From Aquincola tertiaricarbonis (GTDB lineage Bacteria > Pseudomonadota > Gammaproteobacteria > Burkholderiales > Burkholderiaceae_C): 64,000 nt of DNA. Shown here piece after piece: positions 19,568 through 26,880 of the stretch (position 1 is the stretch's first letter; each line of letters starts with the position of its first letter). The translations under genes were made by a program, and so were the position numbers. Under the pieces are notes generated by a model. It saw nothing but the letters and a program-made list of their open reading frames with translations. It did not search any database and was not told the origin of the DNA. The DNA lies in contig NZ_JZUE01000003.1 of NCBI RefSeq assembly GCF_000969605.1, positions 283,029-347,028 on the forward strand. The letters are read 5' to 3'.

Positions 19568-19840
19568 CTCCGCACATACACATCCGACCTGCCGCGAGGC
19601 GGTATGTCCGAGCTCGCATCCCGTCTGGGAATCAAGCCGATCTACCTGTCCCAGCTTGCCGCGCGCCAAGACGGACGCGAGCCCAGCGCAGCCTTGTGCG
19701 TTGATCTCGAACGTGAGACGGACAACAAGGTCCGGCGATGGGATCTGCGGCCGAAAGACTGGCACCGCATCTGGCCGGAGCTGATCGGCGCCGATGGCGC
19801 GCCCGCCATCCCCGAACCGGCCGCTGAGCAGGGTGCTTGA
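19562..19840 (+). CDS. Cro/YdaS-type transcriptional regulator
   Basis: 92 residues. The helix-turn-helix is visible as GGMSELASRLGIKPIYLSQLA, and the later DLRPKDWHRIWPEL is the usual C-terminal signature of YdaS/Cro family phage regulators. It is the first rightward gene after PR. No clear Shine-Dalgarno precedes the ATG. Confidence 0.82.
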   Translation: MDLRTYTSDLPRGGMSELASRLGIKPIYLSQLAARQDGREPSAALCVDLERETDNKVRRWDLRPKDWHRIWPELIGADGAPAIPEPAAEQGA

Positions 19841-19841
19841 C

Positions 19842-20003
19842 ATGCACCCGCGCGCTTCCACCCCGGTGCAGCCCGCGCAGCCGGCCACGAAGCCCTGCAC
19901 CACCTGCAGCCGCCCGATGGTGGCCGTGGCCTGGCTCGGCGGCCGCGAGCTGGCCCGGTACTGCGTGGCCTGCCAGGCCCGCACGCCGCCGGCGTCGCGC
20001 TGA
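19842..20003 (+). CDS. Small zinc-ribbon-like protein
   Basis: 53 residues from the ATG at 19842. Two Cys pairs, CTTC and CVAC, separated by about 20 residues, suggest one zinc site (PCTTCSRPMVAVAWLGGREL). Common as an uncharacterised early gene of related phages. Function unknown. Confidence 0.6.
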   Translation: MHPRASTPVQPAQPATKPCTTCSRPMVAVAWLGGRELARYCVACQARTPPASR

Positions 20004-20015
20004 AAGACCGCCGCC

Positions 20016-20108
20016 ATGCAGGCCTTCGGCTTCTTCCTCTTCATCTGCACGGTGTACGTCGCACCGCTGATCGTGCTGTCTGCCATCCAGCGCCGGCGCA
20101 ACCGCTGA
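20016..20108 (+). CDS. 30-residue membrane micro-protein
   Basis: ATG at 20016, sequence MQAFGFFLFICTVYVAPLIV followed by a basic tail ending RRRNR. One transmembrane helix with positive residues at the C-terminal end. It is too short for length statistics; support comes from position and the hydrophobic-basic layout. Confidence 0.45.
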   Translation: MQAFGFFLFICTVYVAPLIVLSAIQRRRNR

Positions 20109-20119
20109 CCTCGAACTAC

Positions 20120-20356
20120 ATGTCCACCACCACCCTCGACGCCCAGATCCTGGCCGCCGTGCGCCACGCACCGGTGAACGCCAAGCAGCTGGCCAGCCAC
20201 CTGGCCGCGCCCATTCAGCAGGTCGCCCGCGCGGCCGGTGCCCGTCCTTCCGATGTCCTCGCGCAGCACCTGCTGCGCCTCAACGACGCCGGCCGCATCC
20301 GCTACCTGCCGAAGGCCGAGGGCTGGGTGCAGGTCCGCGACCAGATCCAGGCCTGA
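20120..20356 (+). CDS. Small winged-helix-like DNA-binding protein
   Basis: 78 residues. The segment DAQILAAVRHAPVNAKQLA followed by LLRLNDAGRIRYLPKAEGW has the spacing of a winged helix (recognition helix, then a beta wing ending in a Trp). Likely an early regulator. It is the last gene before the structured leader and terminator at 20.4 kb. Confidence 0.6.
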   Translation: MSTTTLDAQILAAVRHAPVNAKQLASHLAAPIQQVARAAGARPSDVLAQHLLRLNDAGRIRYLPKAEGWVQVRDQIQA

Positions 20357-20418
20357 GCCATCCGTTTGGCCGCCATGCGCTCCCCGTTCCGTCTCCTCCC
20401 TCACGGCGCATGGCCTTC

Positions 20419-20445
20419 CCTGGGCGTGCGCGCCCAGGTCTTTTT
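20419..20445 (+). terminator. Intrinsic terminator in the rightward early operon
   Basis: A perfect 8-bp stem CCTGGGCG / CGCCCAGG with loop TGCG, followed directly by TCTTTTT. The position, after the first few early genes, is that of lambda tR1. Expression of replication genes beyond it would need read-through or antitermination. Confidence 0.8.
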
Positions 20446-20447
20446 GA

Positions 20448-20515
20448 GTGCACCTCACCACGAAGCCCGTGATTCGGGGGCCTCCGCGTTGCGCGGTGGA
20501 GTGGCTGGGGTGCAC
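20448..20515 (+). ncRNA. Predicted three-way-junction structured RNA element
   Basis: P1 pairs 20448-20461 with 20501-20515 (GTGCACCTCACCAC with GTGGCTGGGGTGCAC; 14 pairs, one G-U, one bulged C). Inside it P2 is CCCG/CGGG (20466-20478) and P3 is CCTCCGCG/CGCGGTGG with one U-U mismatch and loop TTG (20481-20499). It begins two bases after the T-run of the terminator. No known RNA family is recognised. Candidates are an antitermination (put-like) element, an attenuator or a binding site. Confidence 0.55.
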
Positions 20516-20617
20516 CCAAAAGGTGATGTGTTGAAGGCATCGCATGCCTTCACTTTCGCCCTCCCGCGACCGGTTACTCAACCGGTTACCCCATTGAATT
20601 TCTTCAAGGAGGCCCCC

Positions 20618-20983
20618 TTGCAAGAGCACCCGCTGCAGCGCGAATTCCCGCTGCTCGCTCGCATGGAGGCGCCGGCCGTCGTGCCGGTGGAACTCATGCG
20701 CACCGTGAAGACGTATCGCCAGGCCTGCCGTCTGGCGTGGCAGCTGCGCCGCGTGCGCAACCTGACTTTCCGCCAACTGGCCGCCGAGGCCGGACTGGTC
20801 TACCAGCACGTTGGCGACTACTTCAACGAAGACGACAGGCCGATGCGCCGCGACCTGCCCGGTGATGCAGTGCAGGCGATCGAGGCGGTGCTGGGCAACA
20901 CGGCGATCTCGCAGTGGCACGCCGGCCGCGCGCAGCTCACTGTGCTTGAAGAGATGCAGGCCACTCGGCGGGCCGCCGCATGA
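20618..20983 (+). CDS. HTH-containing phage early protein
   Basis: About 121 residues from the TTG at 20618, which has AGGAGG (20607-20612) five bases upstream. The frame is open for a further 250 bases, but that part is leader. An XRE-like helix-turn-helix is likely in RRVRNLTFRQLAAEAGLVY...GDYFN, and the protein ends in a basic tail. Its stop overlaps the ATG of the cupin gene (ATGA), so it heads the DNA-modification unit. Confidence 0.65.
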   Translation: MQEHPLQREFPLLARMEAPAVVPVELMRTVKTYRQACRLAWQLRRVRNLTFRQLAAEAGLVYQHVGDYFNEDDRPMRRDLPGDAVQAIEAVLGNTAISQWHAGRAQLTVLEEMQATRRAAA

Positions 20984-21447
20984 AGCTCGCCGACCGCCTC
21001 ATTGCGCGCATCACGCGCCGTACACCCGACGTCGTCATCGGCGGCCACGACCGGCCGTACCTGCGCCGCTGGTGGGTGATCCCGCGCAACCGCTTCGTCA
21101 ACGTATACCTGCACGAGTTCCTGCGCAGCGATGACGACCGGGCGCTGCACGACCACCCGTGGGCCAACTGCAGCGTGCTGCTGCGCGGCAGCTACGTCGA
21201 GCACACCATCGCCGCGGGCGGCATCGAGCACCGGCAGCAGCTGCACGCCGGCGCCATTCGGTTGCGCTTGACCGGCCGCCTGGCGCACCGCGTCGAGCTC
21301 GCCGATGGGCCGTGCTGGACACTGTTCATCACCGGGCCGCGGTACCGGGCTTGGGGCTTCCACTGCCCGCAGAAGGGCTGGGTGCACTGGGAGAAGTTCA
21401 CCGACCCCAACGACTTTGGCGCCGTGGGCAGGGGGTGCGATCAATGA
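20980..21447 (+). CDS. Cupin-like phage protein
   Basis: 155 residues. The central LHDHPWANCSVLLRGSYVEH and the later HRVEL/GPRYRAWGFH fit a RmlC-type cupin barrel with His57/His59-like metal ligands, an acidic residue and a later His. The substrate is unknown. Related proteins occur in many phage early regions. It overlaps the methyltransferase start (ATGA), so it is stoichiometrically tied to the DNA-modification genes. Confidence 0.65.
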   Translation: MKLADRLIARITRRTPDVVIGGHDRPYLRRWWVIPRNRFVNVYLHEFLRSDDDRALHDHPWANCSVLLRGSYVEHTIAAGGIEHRQQLHAGAIRLRLTGRLAHRVELADGPCWTLFITGPRYRAWGFHCPQKGWVHWEKFTDPNDFGAVGRGCDQ

Positions 21448-23234
21448 CCCCCGTCGAGATCCGCCACTTCCACCTCTTCGCCGGCCTGGGCGGCGGTGCG
21501 AAGGGCTTCAACCGCGCACAGCCACGCGTCGGCAACCTGCAGGCGCGCTTTCGCTGCATCGGTGGCATCGATGTCGACCCGGCGGCGATGCGCGACTTCC
21601 ACCGCCTGGCCGGCGTGCCCGGCACCGTGCTGGACCTGTTCGACCGCGATCAGTACCGGGCCTTCCACGACGCTGAGCCGCCGGTCGACTGGCAGGAAGC
21701 CACCACCGCCGACATCCACCGCGCGGCCGGCCACGAGCGGCCGCACATCGTGTTCCTGTCGGCACCGTGCAAGGGCTTCTCCGGCCTGCTCAGCGAGACG
21801 CGCTCGCGCACCGACAAGTACCAGGCGCTGAACCGCCTCACGCTGCGCGGTGTGTGGCTCATGCTCGAGGCCTGGAAGGACGATGCGCCCGAGCTGATCG
21901 TCTTCGAGAACGTGCCGCGCATCGCCACCCGTGGGCGGCACCTGTTGGACCAGATCGTCGACCTGCTGCGCGCCTACGGCTACGCGGTGGCCGAAACCAC
22001 GCACGACTGCGGCGAGCTGGGCGGCCTGGCCCAGAGCCGCAAGCGCTTCCTGCTGGTGGCCCGCCACATAGAGAAGGTGGCGCCGTTCCTGTACGAGCCC
22101 GAGCGCCGGCCGCTGCAGGCTGTCGGCTCGGTGCTGGGCCGCATGCCGCTGCCGGGTGACCTGCGCGCCGGTCCTATGCACCGCGTGCCCCAGCTGCAGT
22201 GGAAGACGTGGGTCCGGCTCGCCTTCGTCGAGGCCGGCACCGACTGGCGCAGCCTCAACCGGCTGGCAGTGGAGGGCGGCCAGCTGCGCGACTACCTGCT
22301 GGTGCCCGAGATGCACCGCGGCGGCTACGGCGTGCGGGCGTGGGACGAGCCGACTGGCGTGGTGGCCAGCGAGAGCCGGCCCAGCAACGGCGCGTTCTCG
22401 GTCGCGGATCCGCGCATCGCTGAGCACCCGCGGTTCTCGCATGCCGGCTTCCGGGTGCTGCAGTGGGATCAGACCGCCGGCACCGTCACCGGTGGCGCCA
22501 ACGCGCCGGGATCGAGCGCGCAGCAGGTGGCCGACCCTCGGCACAACGGCCCGGCCAAGCACTCCAACGAGTTCCGTGTCGTGCGCTGGGAGCGCGAGGC
22601 CTGCGCCGTCACCGGCGCGCACGGCACCGGCCAGTGCGTGGCCGATCCGCGCAGCACGTCGACCTTCGCCGGCAAGGGCAAGTACATCGTGACGCCTTTC
22701 GATGAACCGGCCAACACGGTGATCGCAGCCAGCACGACCGGCAATGGCGCCTTCGCGGTGGCCGACCCGCGGCCAGGCCTGCAGCGCGACGCCGGGGACG
22801 CCTACCTGACCGGCGGGCACTACGGCGTGGTGCCGTGGGACCAGCCGAGCGGCGCCGTCAGCGCGGCCGCCGGCCACGACAACGGCCGCTGGTCGGTGGC
22901 CGATCCCCGCATGCCGCGCGCCGACGAGAAGCTGGTGGTGGTGATCCGCGCTGAGGACGGCACCTGGCACCGACCGTTCACCACCTTCGAGCTGGGCGCG
23001 CTGCAGTCGCTGGTCGACCCCGAGGAGCAGCTCGAGCTCGATGGCCTCAGCGACAGCGCCTGGCGCGAACGCATCGGCAACGCGGTGCCGCCGCATGCAG
23101 CCGAGGCGATCGCGCACGTCATGGGCACCACGCTGCTGCTCGCCTGGAGCGGCGAGACCTTTGTCCTCAGCGCGCAGCCGATCTGGGTGCGGCCGATCGC
23201 GCTGGCAGCGGCGCTGGGGCAGGTGGCCGTATGA
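21444..23234 (+). CDS. C5-cytosine DNA methyltransferase with five tandem TRD-like repeats
   Basis: 596 residues. Catalytic core motifs are LFAGLGGG (11-18, SAM), SAPCKGFSGL with nucleophile Cys109, FENVPRI (154-160), QSRKRF (197-202) and RIGNAVPP (533-540). Between motifs VIII and X lie five units of about 40 residues. Each has an aromatic-Asp/Glu-x-Pro/Thr-x-x-x-Val core (e.g. AWDEPTGVV, PWDQPSGAV) and ends in VADPR (320-324, 362-366, 399-403, 429-433, 485-489). Ordinary enzymes carry one such element in the target recognition domain. Several targets, or a scaffold that tolerates recombination, are possible. It is coupled to both neighbours. Confidence 0.92.
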   Translation: MTPVEIRHFHLFAGLGGGAKGFNRAQPRVGNLQARFRCIGGIDVDPAAMRDFHRLAGVPGTVLDLFDRDQYRAFHDAEPPVDWQEATTADIHRAAGHERPHIVFLSAPCKGFSGLLSETRSRTDKYQALNRLTLRGVWLMLEAWKDDAPELIVFENVPRIATRGRHLLDQIVDLLRAYGYAVAETTHDCGELGGLAQSRKRFLLVARHIEKVAPFLYEPERRPLQAVGSVLGRMPLPGDLRAGPMHRVPQLQWKTWVRLAFVEAGTDWRSLNRLAVEGGQLRDYLLVPEMHRGGYGVRAWDEPTGVVASESRPSNGAFSVADPRIAEHPRFSHAGFRVLQWDQTAGTVTGGANAPGSSAQQVADPRHNGPAKHSNEFRVVRWEREACAVTGAHGTGQCVADPRSTSTFAGKGKYIVTPFDEPANTVIAASTTGNGAFAVADPRPGLQRDAGDAYLTGGHYGVVPWDQPSGAVSAAAGHDNGRWSVADPRMPRADEKLVVVIRAEDGTWHRPFTTFELGALQSLVDPEEQLELDGLSDSAWRERIGNAVPPHAAEAIAHVMGTTLLLAWSGETFVLSAQPIWVRPIALAAALGQVAV

Positions 23235-24457
23235 AGCAGTCCACCTTCTTCGACGGCGGCCAGCGCCTGCAGATGACCGAGAGCATCGAGCTCACCATGG
23301 AGTCGCTGCAGGCCTACGGCCCAGACCACCCGCACTGGGGCATCGCCTGGTCGGGCGGCAAGGACAGCTCGGCCACGCTGACCATGATCTGCTGGCTGAT
23401 CGACACCGGCCGCATCAAGGCGCCGCAGACGCTGACCGTCTTCTACGCCGACACCCGGCAAGAGCTGCCGCCGCTGGCCATCGCGGCCGCCCAAATCATG
23501 GACGAGCTGCGGGAGCGCGGCATCCAGGTCGAGGTGGTCACCGCGCCGATGGACAAGCGCTTCATGGTCTACATCCTCGGCCGCGGCGTGCCGCCGCCGA
23601 ACAACAACACGCTGCGCTGGTGCACGCGCCAGATCAAGATCGACCCGATGGAGCAGGCGCTGCGCGAGCGCCTCGAGCAGCTCGACGGCCAGGTGCTGAT
23701 GATCACCGGCGTGCGGCAGGGCGAGAGCGCCATCCGCGACCGCCGCATCGAGATGTCGTGCAGCAAGGACGGCGCCGAGTGCGGCCAGGGCTGGTACCAG
23801 CAGGTCCTGCCGAGCGCCAAGGGCCTGCGCGGCCGACTGGCTACGCTGGCGCCGCTGCTGCACTGGCGGGTGTGCCACGTGTGGGAGTGGCTGAAGCACT
23901 GGGCGCCGCAGGCCGACTTCGGCGACTGGTCCACGGCCATGATCGCCGACGCCTACGGCGGCGACGAGGCGGAAGAGATCAACGCGCGCACCGGCTGCAT
24001 CGGCTGCCCGCTGGCTCAGGAAGAGAAGGCGCTGGAGACGGTGCTGGCCCTGCCGCACTGGACGTACCTGGCGCCGCTGCGCGGGCTGAAGCCGCTGTGG
24101 CGGGAGCTGCGCGAGCCGCAGCACCGCCTGAAGAAGGCTGGCCTGGAGCGGCTGAAGGACGGGTCGATCGCCAAGAACCCCCAGCGCATGGGCCCGCTTA
24201 CGCTGGAGGCGCGTTCCATGGCGCTGGACCGCGTGCTCGGCATCCAGGGCGCCTGCAACGCCGCTGCAATCGCGCAGGGAAGGCCGCAGATCTCGCTGAT
24301 CAATGTCGAGGAGGAGGCCCGCATCCGCGAGCTGATCGCTGCCGAGACTTGGCCCGAGGGTTGGGACGGCGACGAGCCGACGGCCGACACCGTGATGGCC
24401 ACCGTCTACCAGAACGGCGCTGTGCAGCCGCTGCTCTTCAGCGAGGCCGACGCATGA
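23231..24457 (+). CDS. DndC/PAPS-reductase-like PP-loop protein
   Basis: 408 residues. The PP-loop SGGKDSSA (41-48) binds the AMP part of ATP. It is followed by FYADTRQELPP, LRWCTRQIKI (Cys131), TGVRQGESAIRD (159-170) and a CIGC pair (Cys256, Cys259), with Cys177 and Cys184 between. The combination of WCT, GxRxxES and a late CxxC is that of DndC, the iron-sulfur protein of DNA phosphorothioation, more than of assimilatory PAPS reductase. No dndB, dndD or dndE partner lies beside it; DNA methyltransferases flank it on both sides, with start/stop overlaps. Function in phages is not established. Confidence 0.82.
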   Translation: MKQSTFFDGGQRLQMTESIELTMESLQAYGPDHPHWGIAWSGGKDSSATLTMICWLIDTGRIKAPQTLTVFYADTRQELPPLAIAAAQIMDELRERGIQVEVVTAPMDKRFMVYILGRGVPPPNNNTLRWCTRQIKIDPMEQALRERLEQLDGQVLMITGVRQGESAIRDRRIEMSCSKDGAECGQGWYQQVLPSAKGLRGRLATLAPLLHWRVCHVWEWLKHWAPQADFGDWSTAMIADAYGGDEAEEINARTGCIGCPLAQEEKALETVLALPHWTYLAPLRGLKPLWRELREPQHRLKKAGLERLKDGSIAKNPQRMGPLTLEARSMALDRVLGIQGACNAAAIAQGRPQISLINVEEEARIRELIAAETWPEGWDGDEPTADTVMATVYQNGAVQPLLFSEADA

Positions 24458-25311
24458 CGATCGCCAGGCCGGTGATGCGGTACCACGGCGGCAAGTTCAG
24501 GCTGGCGCCGTGGATCGCCTCGTTCTTCCCTCGGCACGCGATCTACGTGGAGCCGTTCGGCGGCGCCGCGTCGGTGCTGCTGCACAAGCAGCGCGTTCGC
24601 TGCGAGGTCTACAACGACGTGAACGACGAGATCGTCAACGTCTTCCGTGTGCTGCGCGACCCAGCGCAGGCTGCCCGACTCGCGCGCGCCGTCGAGCTCA
24701 CGCCTTTCGCGCGAGCCGAGTTCGAACTGGCCGACGAGCCCAGCGACGACCCCATCGAGCAGGCCCGCCGCACCATCTGCCGGGCCTTCATGGGGTTCGG
24801 CAGCGGCGCGGCCTTCTCGAAGCATGCGACCGGCTTCCGCACCGGTGTGCGTGGCGAGCGAAACCAATCCGCCGCAGCAGACCTGCTCTCCTGGCCAGCC
24901 GAGGTGCCGGCGTTCGTTGAGCGGCTGCGCGGCGTGACCATCGAGTCGCGCGATGCCCTGTACCTCATGGCCAGGACGGACCGGCCTGACGCGCTGTTCT
25001 ATGTGGATCCGCCGTATCCGCACAGCACCCGCGGCAGCGCCAGCGGCGTGCGCCAAAAGTACGCCCAAGAGCTGACCGACGACGACCACCGCCGCCTCGC
25101 CGATGTGCTGCAGGACCTGGAGGGGATGGTCGTCCTGTCGGGCTACCCCTGCGACCTCTACGACCGCGAGCTCTTCGCCGGCTGGGAGCGACACGAGCGC
25201 GTCGCCCTGGCCGACGGCGCCCGCAAGCGGACCGAAGTCGTCTGGCTCAACCCGGTCTGTAGCGCCGCGCTGGCCAGCGGCCGCGGTGGCCTGTTTCCCG
25301 AGGCAGCGTGA
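24454..25311 (+). CDS. D12-class adenine-N6 DNA methyltransferase (Dam-like)
   Basis: 285 residues. YHGGKFRLAPW at the N-terminus and EPFGGAASVL form the SAM-binding part; the catalytic motif is FYVDPPYPHS. The order matches the alpha/D12 (Dam, phage T4 Dam) class. Target sequence not predictable. The ATG overlaps the DndC-like stop (ATGA). It could protect phage DNA or mark it for replication control. Confidence 0.9.
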   Translation: MTIARPVMRYHGGKFRLAPWIASFFPRHAIYVEPFGGAASVLLHKQRVRCEVYNDVNDEIVNVFRVLRDPAQAARLARAVELTPFARAEFELADEPSDDPIEQARRTICRAFMGFGSGAAFSKHATGFRTGVRGERNQSAAADLLSWPAEVPAFVERLRGVTIESRDALYLMARTDRPDALFYVDPPYPHSTRGSASGVRQKYAQELTDDDHRRLADVLQDLEGMVVLSGYPCDLYDRELFAGWERHERVALADGARKRTEVVWLNPVCSAALASGRGGLFPEAA

Positions 25312-26366
25312 CCCTGAAAGCTACCGAGATGAAAGACGCGCTCCCTGATCCGCTGGTGCCCGCTGAGGTCGATCTAACCGGCTACGGGTTCCTGCCGCTG
25401 CAGCACCAGCGCGTGATGCAGTCCACGTTGTTCGCGAAGTCCACCGGCGACGAGTTCAAGGCGGCGTTCGCGCTGTGGTGCGCCAGCTGGGCTGAGAAGC
25501 CGGCCGGCAGTCTGCCCAACGACGAAGAGATGCTGGAGTACCTGTCCCGCGCCAAAGCCTGGAAGAAGGTGCGGGTGCGCGCGATGCACGGCTGGCTGCT
25601 CTGCTCGGACGGCCGGCTTTACCACCCGGTACTGGCGCCACTTGCCATCGATGCCTGGGCGCGGCGTGAGGAGTTTCGCGAGGTGAAGGAAAACCAGCAG
25701 ACGCGCCAGGACCGCTGGCGTCAGCGGGTAAAGGACCTGTCGCAGCAGCTGCGCGACCTCGGCTGCACGCCGCCGCGCAACGCCAACCTGCACACGCTGG
25801 AGACGATGCTGCGAGACGCCCAAGCGTCTCGACGAGACGGTGCAGAGACGTCTACACGAGACGCTGCTGAGATGGCTTTGACAGGGACAGAGACAGGGAC
25901 AGAGACAGTAAAGACAAAGGCCCGCTCTCCTGCACAGGCTGCTGCGCGGGCCCCGGGCGACGACCCTGAGACCGTTGGGCACACCCCGACCCCGGCCGGC
26001 GCCGTGTGCAGAGCCCTCCGTGCAGCAGGCGTCGCGTCGACGAACCCGAGCCACCCGACGCTCGCGACGCTTCTGGCTGCTGGCGCCACCGTCGAGGAGT
26101 TCGTCGATGCGGTGCCCAGCGCCCGGGACAAGAACGACCCGTTTGCCTACGTGCTGAAGGTCGTCGCGGGCCGCCGGGCCGACGCCAAGCAGCTCGCCGG
26201 GCAGCTCCACCGCGGCGCCTTGCCGCAACGCCTTACCGCCGGCCAGCAGGCTGCAGCCGATCGCATCGCTGCAGCCGTGCCAGGCCTGGCCGCTCAACCG
26301 GCTGCGCCCGCAGCCTCAGCACCACTCACGGAGGTCTTCGATGTCTCTGCCCGCCGTCTGGGTTGA
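25308..26366 (+). CDS. DUF1376 (YdaU-like) replication initiator candidate
   Basis: 352 residues, GTG start overlapping the previous stop. The N-terminal 110 residues show the YdaU pattern: FLPLQHQRVMQSTLFAKSTGDEFKAAFALW followed by AGSLPNDEEMLEYLSRAKAW. The middle is a repetitive linker encoded by the iteron-like array (RRDGAETSTRDAAEM, GTETGTETVKT). The C-terminal part (about 215-300) has TNPSHPTLATLLAAGATVEEF. Next to a P-like loader it probably plays the role of lambda O at the phage origin. Confidence 0.72.
   Translation: MTLKATEMKDALPDPLVPAEVDLTGYGFLPLQHQRVMQSTLFAKSTGDEFKAAFALWCASWAEKPAGSLPNDEEMLEYLSRAKAWKKVRVRAMHGWLLCSDGRLYHPVLAPLAIDAWARREEFREVKENQQTRQDRWRQRVKDLSQQLRDLGCTPPRNANLHTLETMLRDAQASRRDGAETSTRDAAEMALTGTETGTETVKTKARSPAQAAARAPGDDPETVGHTPTPAGAVCRALRAAGVASTNPSHPTLATLLAAGATVEEFVDAVPSARDKNDPFAYVLKVVAGRRADAKQLAGQLHRGALPQRLTAGQQAAADRIAAAVPGLAAQPAAPAASAPLTEVFDVSARRLG
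25800..25910 (+). repeat. Iteron-like array inside the replication gene, candidate phage origin
   Basis: GAGACG occurs at 25800, 25813, 25834, 25845 and 25858, inverted (CGTCTC) at 25825 and degenerate (GAGATG) at 25869, i.e. spaced 9-13 bp, close to one helical turn. It is followed by a twofold 12-bp tandem repeat GACAGGGACAGA and an A-rich stretch (25907-25918). Lambda and many relatives have their origin as iterons inside the initiator gene, followed by an easily melted segment. Confidence 0.55.
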
Positions 26367-26880
26367 CCAAATTTTCGAGCAGCTCACGCTGCGCTATGGC
26401 CACGACTTTCTGCGCCGGTGGGAGGGCATGAACATGGCGGCCGTAAAGGCCGACTGGGCCCGCACGCTGGGCGGCCTCGACGCCAACCCGGACGCCCTGC
26501 TGTACGGCCTCGAGCACCTGCCGGAGCGCGAGGCGCCCACCGCCGGCCAGTTCCGCGCCCTGTGCAACACGGCGCTGCGGGAAGAGCGGCAGCAGGCGCT
26601 GCCGATGCCCAAGCCCAAGCCCGACCAGGCCCGCAACGCCGCACAGCAGCTGCGTCGCATCGGCCGCGGCCCGGCCAACCCGCTGCAGTGGGCGATCGAC
26701 CTGCAGGCCCAGGAAAAGGCCGGCAGGCCGTTGACGGAAGCCCAGCGCAGCGCCTGGCGCGAGGCGCTGCAGGAGCGCACTGCGGTGCAGGAGGCGGTCA
26801 GCGTGGCCAGCATCATCCCGCGCCATGCGCTGCCGCCGCAGATGCAGGCCGACCTCGAGGCGATGGAGCGTCCGGCGTGA
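26341..26880 (+). CDS. Replication protein P-like helicase loader
   Basis: 179 residues. The start VWVDQIFEQLTLRYGHDFLRRW followed by AAVKADWARTLGGL is characteristic of the short phage P-like family that recruits the host replicative helicase. The remainder is helical. It overlaps the end of the DUF1376 gene and completes an O/P-type replication pair. Confidence 0.7.
   Translation: MSLPAVWVDQIFEQLTLRYGHDFLRRWEGMNMAAVKADWARTLGGLDANPDALLYGLEHLPEREAPTAGQFRALCNTALREERQQALPMPKPKPDQARNAAQQLRRIGRGPANPLQWAIDLQAQEKAGRPLTEAQRSAWREALQERTAVQEAVSVASIIPRHALPPQMQADLEAMERPA

Larger units (their letters stand above)
20357..20617 (+). other. Non-coding regulatory leader with stacked secondary structures
   Basis: A 261-base stretch between two early genes. 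It contains, in order, an intrinsic terminator (20419-20445), a three-way-junction fold (20448-20515), a 9-bp hairpin (20532-20552), a direct repeat ACCGGTTAC (20569-20577 and 20581-20589, 12-bp period) and the Shine-Dalgarno of the next gene. A frame is open through it from a TTG at 20366, but the density of structure and the good ribosome site at 20618 argue that it is leader. Confidence 0.6.

Noticed and set aside
20366..20617. N-terminal extension of the HTH gene from a TTG at 20366
   Set aside because: The stretch contains a terminator and stacked hairpins, while an AGGAGG-preceded TTG at 20618 gives a normal-looking start.
21441..23117. 558-codon frame antisense to the C5 methyltransferase
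   Set aside because: Composition is that of a codon-position shadow, with no domain and no ribosome site.
23231..24457. Simple assimilatory PAPS reductase
   Set aside because: The GxRxxES and late CxxC motifs and the neighbouring DNA methyltransferases fit DndC-like proteins better, although the name is often used for this family.
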